Positions 5,805 to 5,964 of a DNA stretch of 5,964 nt are shown piece after piece. The notes under the pieces are model-generated. The model saw nothing but the letters and a program-made list of their open reading frames with translations, was not told the origin of the DNA and made no database searches. The DNA lies in NCBI GenBank assembly GCA_014379075.1, contig JACMMN010000296.1, positions 1 to 5,964 on the forward strand, read 5' to 3'. This DNA comes from Pyrinomonadaceae bacterium (lineage in GTDB: Bacteria; Acidobacteriota; Blastocatellia; Pyrinomonadales; Pyrinomonadaceae). The stretch's first letter is position 1. Every line of letters begins with the position of its first letter. The translations under genes were made by a program, and so were the position numbers.

Positions 5805-5808
5805 TCCT
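5805..5808 (-). promoter_or_regulatory. Ribosome binding site of the DUF1844 gene
   Basis: The minus strand reads AGGA (within CAGGAT) 9 bases before the ATG at 5795. It decides the start in favour of the 183-residue form over a 213-residue form starting at 5885. Confidence 0.7.
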
Positions 5809-5835
5809 GTTTCGATAGTAGCATTTTCCTTTTTA

Positions 5836-5964
5836 AGGCAGAAGTCTGACCGTAAAGAAGGGCTTAGGTGGTTGCCAGCAGGCAATTCGCTGAGGGCAGT
5901 AAGAAAATCTTAAACGACCGGCAGAGGCAGCCGGTGCCCCACTCTTGGAAAGCGCTCCCTAACG
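5836..5964 (-). ncRNA. Candidate structured RNA, possibly 3' part of a 6S-like RNA (partial)
   Basis: No believable coding frame covers this stretch, but it holds nested inverted repeats in about 100 bases (plus coordinates): TTAGG/CCTAA (5864-5868 with 5958-5962) outermost, a TTGCC/GGCAA hairpin with a 4-base loop (5872-5885), GGGC/GCCC (5894-5897 with 5936-5939), AAGA/TCTT (5901-5911) and ACCGGC/GCCGGT with a 7-base loop (5917-5935). On the minus strand a small hairpin followed by ACCACCTAAG, with an apical stem about 90 bases from the presumed 3' end, resembles the layout of some 6S RNAs, which bind the sigma70 RNA polymerase holoenzyme. The 5' half would lie outside the window. The strand and the family are both uncertain. 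The plus strand could equally be the transcript. Confidence 0.3.

Noticed and set aside
5796..5885. N-terminal extension of the DUF1844 protein to an ATG at 5885
   Set aside because: The added 30 residues show no family pattern, overlap inverted repeats, and bypass a good ribosome site placed for the ATG at 5795.
1..5964. CRISPR array, insertion sequence, tRNA gene, toxin-antitoxin or defence locus
   Set aside because: I looked for regularly spaced long repeats, transposase motifs with terminal inverted repeats, tRNA T-arm signatures and known defence domains on both strands, and saw none.

Overview
The window reads as ordinary bacterial chromosome. Every gene I can support lies on the minus strand, so the gene order runs from right to left. 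Composition is mostly near 50% G+C, with one clearly AT-richer gene. The mix of a class I ribonucleotide reductase with NrdR-type sites, a DUF1844 protein and a lipoprotein with a CxPRH/CxxC tail suggests an aerobic Gram-negative from a phylum such as Acidobacteriota. That placement is inferred from general familiarity and not from any search.

Right part (about 5964 down to 3358). The first ~130 bases at the right edge contain no convincing protein but several nested inverted repeats, and may be the 3' half of a structured RNA, possibly 6S-like. Next comes a DUF1844 protein, then an 80-base gap filled with phased GAGTT/AACTC pentamers. A compact three-gene run follows with only 3 bases between genes: a PhnP-family metallo-beta-lactamase-fold hydrolase, a small lipoprotein of unknown function, and a GNAT acetyltransferase. 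A terminator-like hairpin lies beyond the acetyltransferase.

Left part (about 3252 down to 1). A near-consensus sigma70-type promoter (TTGACA, 17 bases, TATAGT) carries two NrdR-box-like sites exactly 32 bases apart, one on the -35 and one on the -10. It would drive nrdA through an unusually long leader of about 320 bases that is rich in competing hairpins. nrdA (class I ribonucleotide reductase large subunit with all catalytic cysteines and an ATP cone) is followed by a 103-residue protein of unknown function and then by the start of nrdB, which is cut by the window edge. NrdA and NrdB together would make deoxyribonucleotides for DNA synthesis. The small protein wedged between them is the most interesting unassigned gene here.

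I see no CRISPR array, insertion sequence, phage gene, toxin-antitoxin pair or defence system. The points worth a second look are the nrd control region and leader, the small nrd-operon protein, the pentamer cluster and the possible RNA at the right edge.
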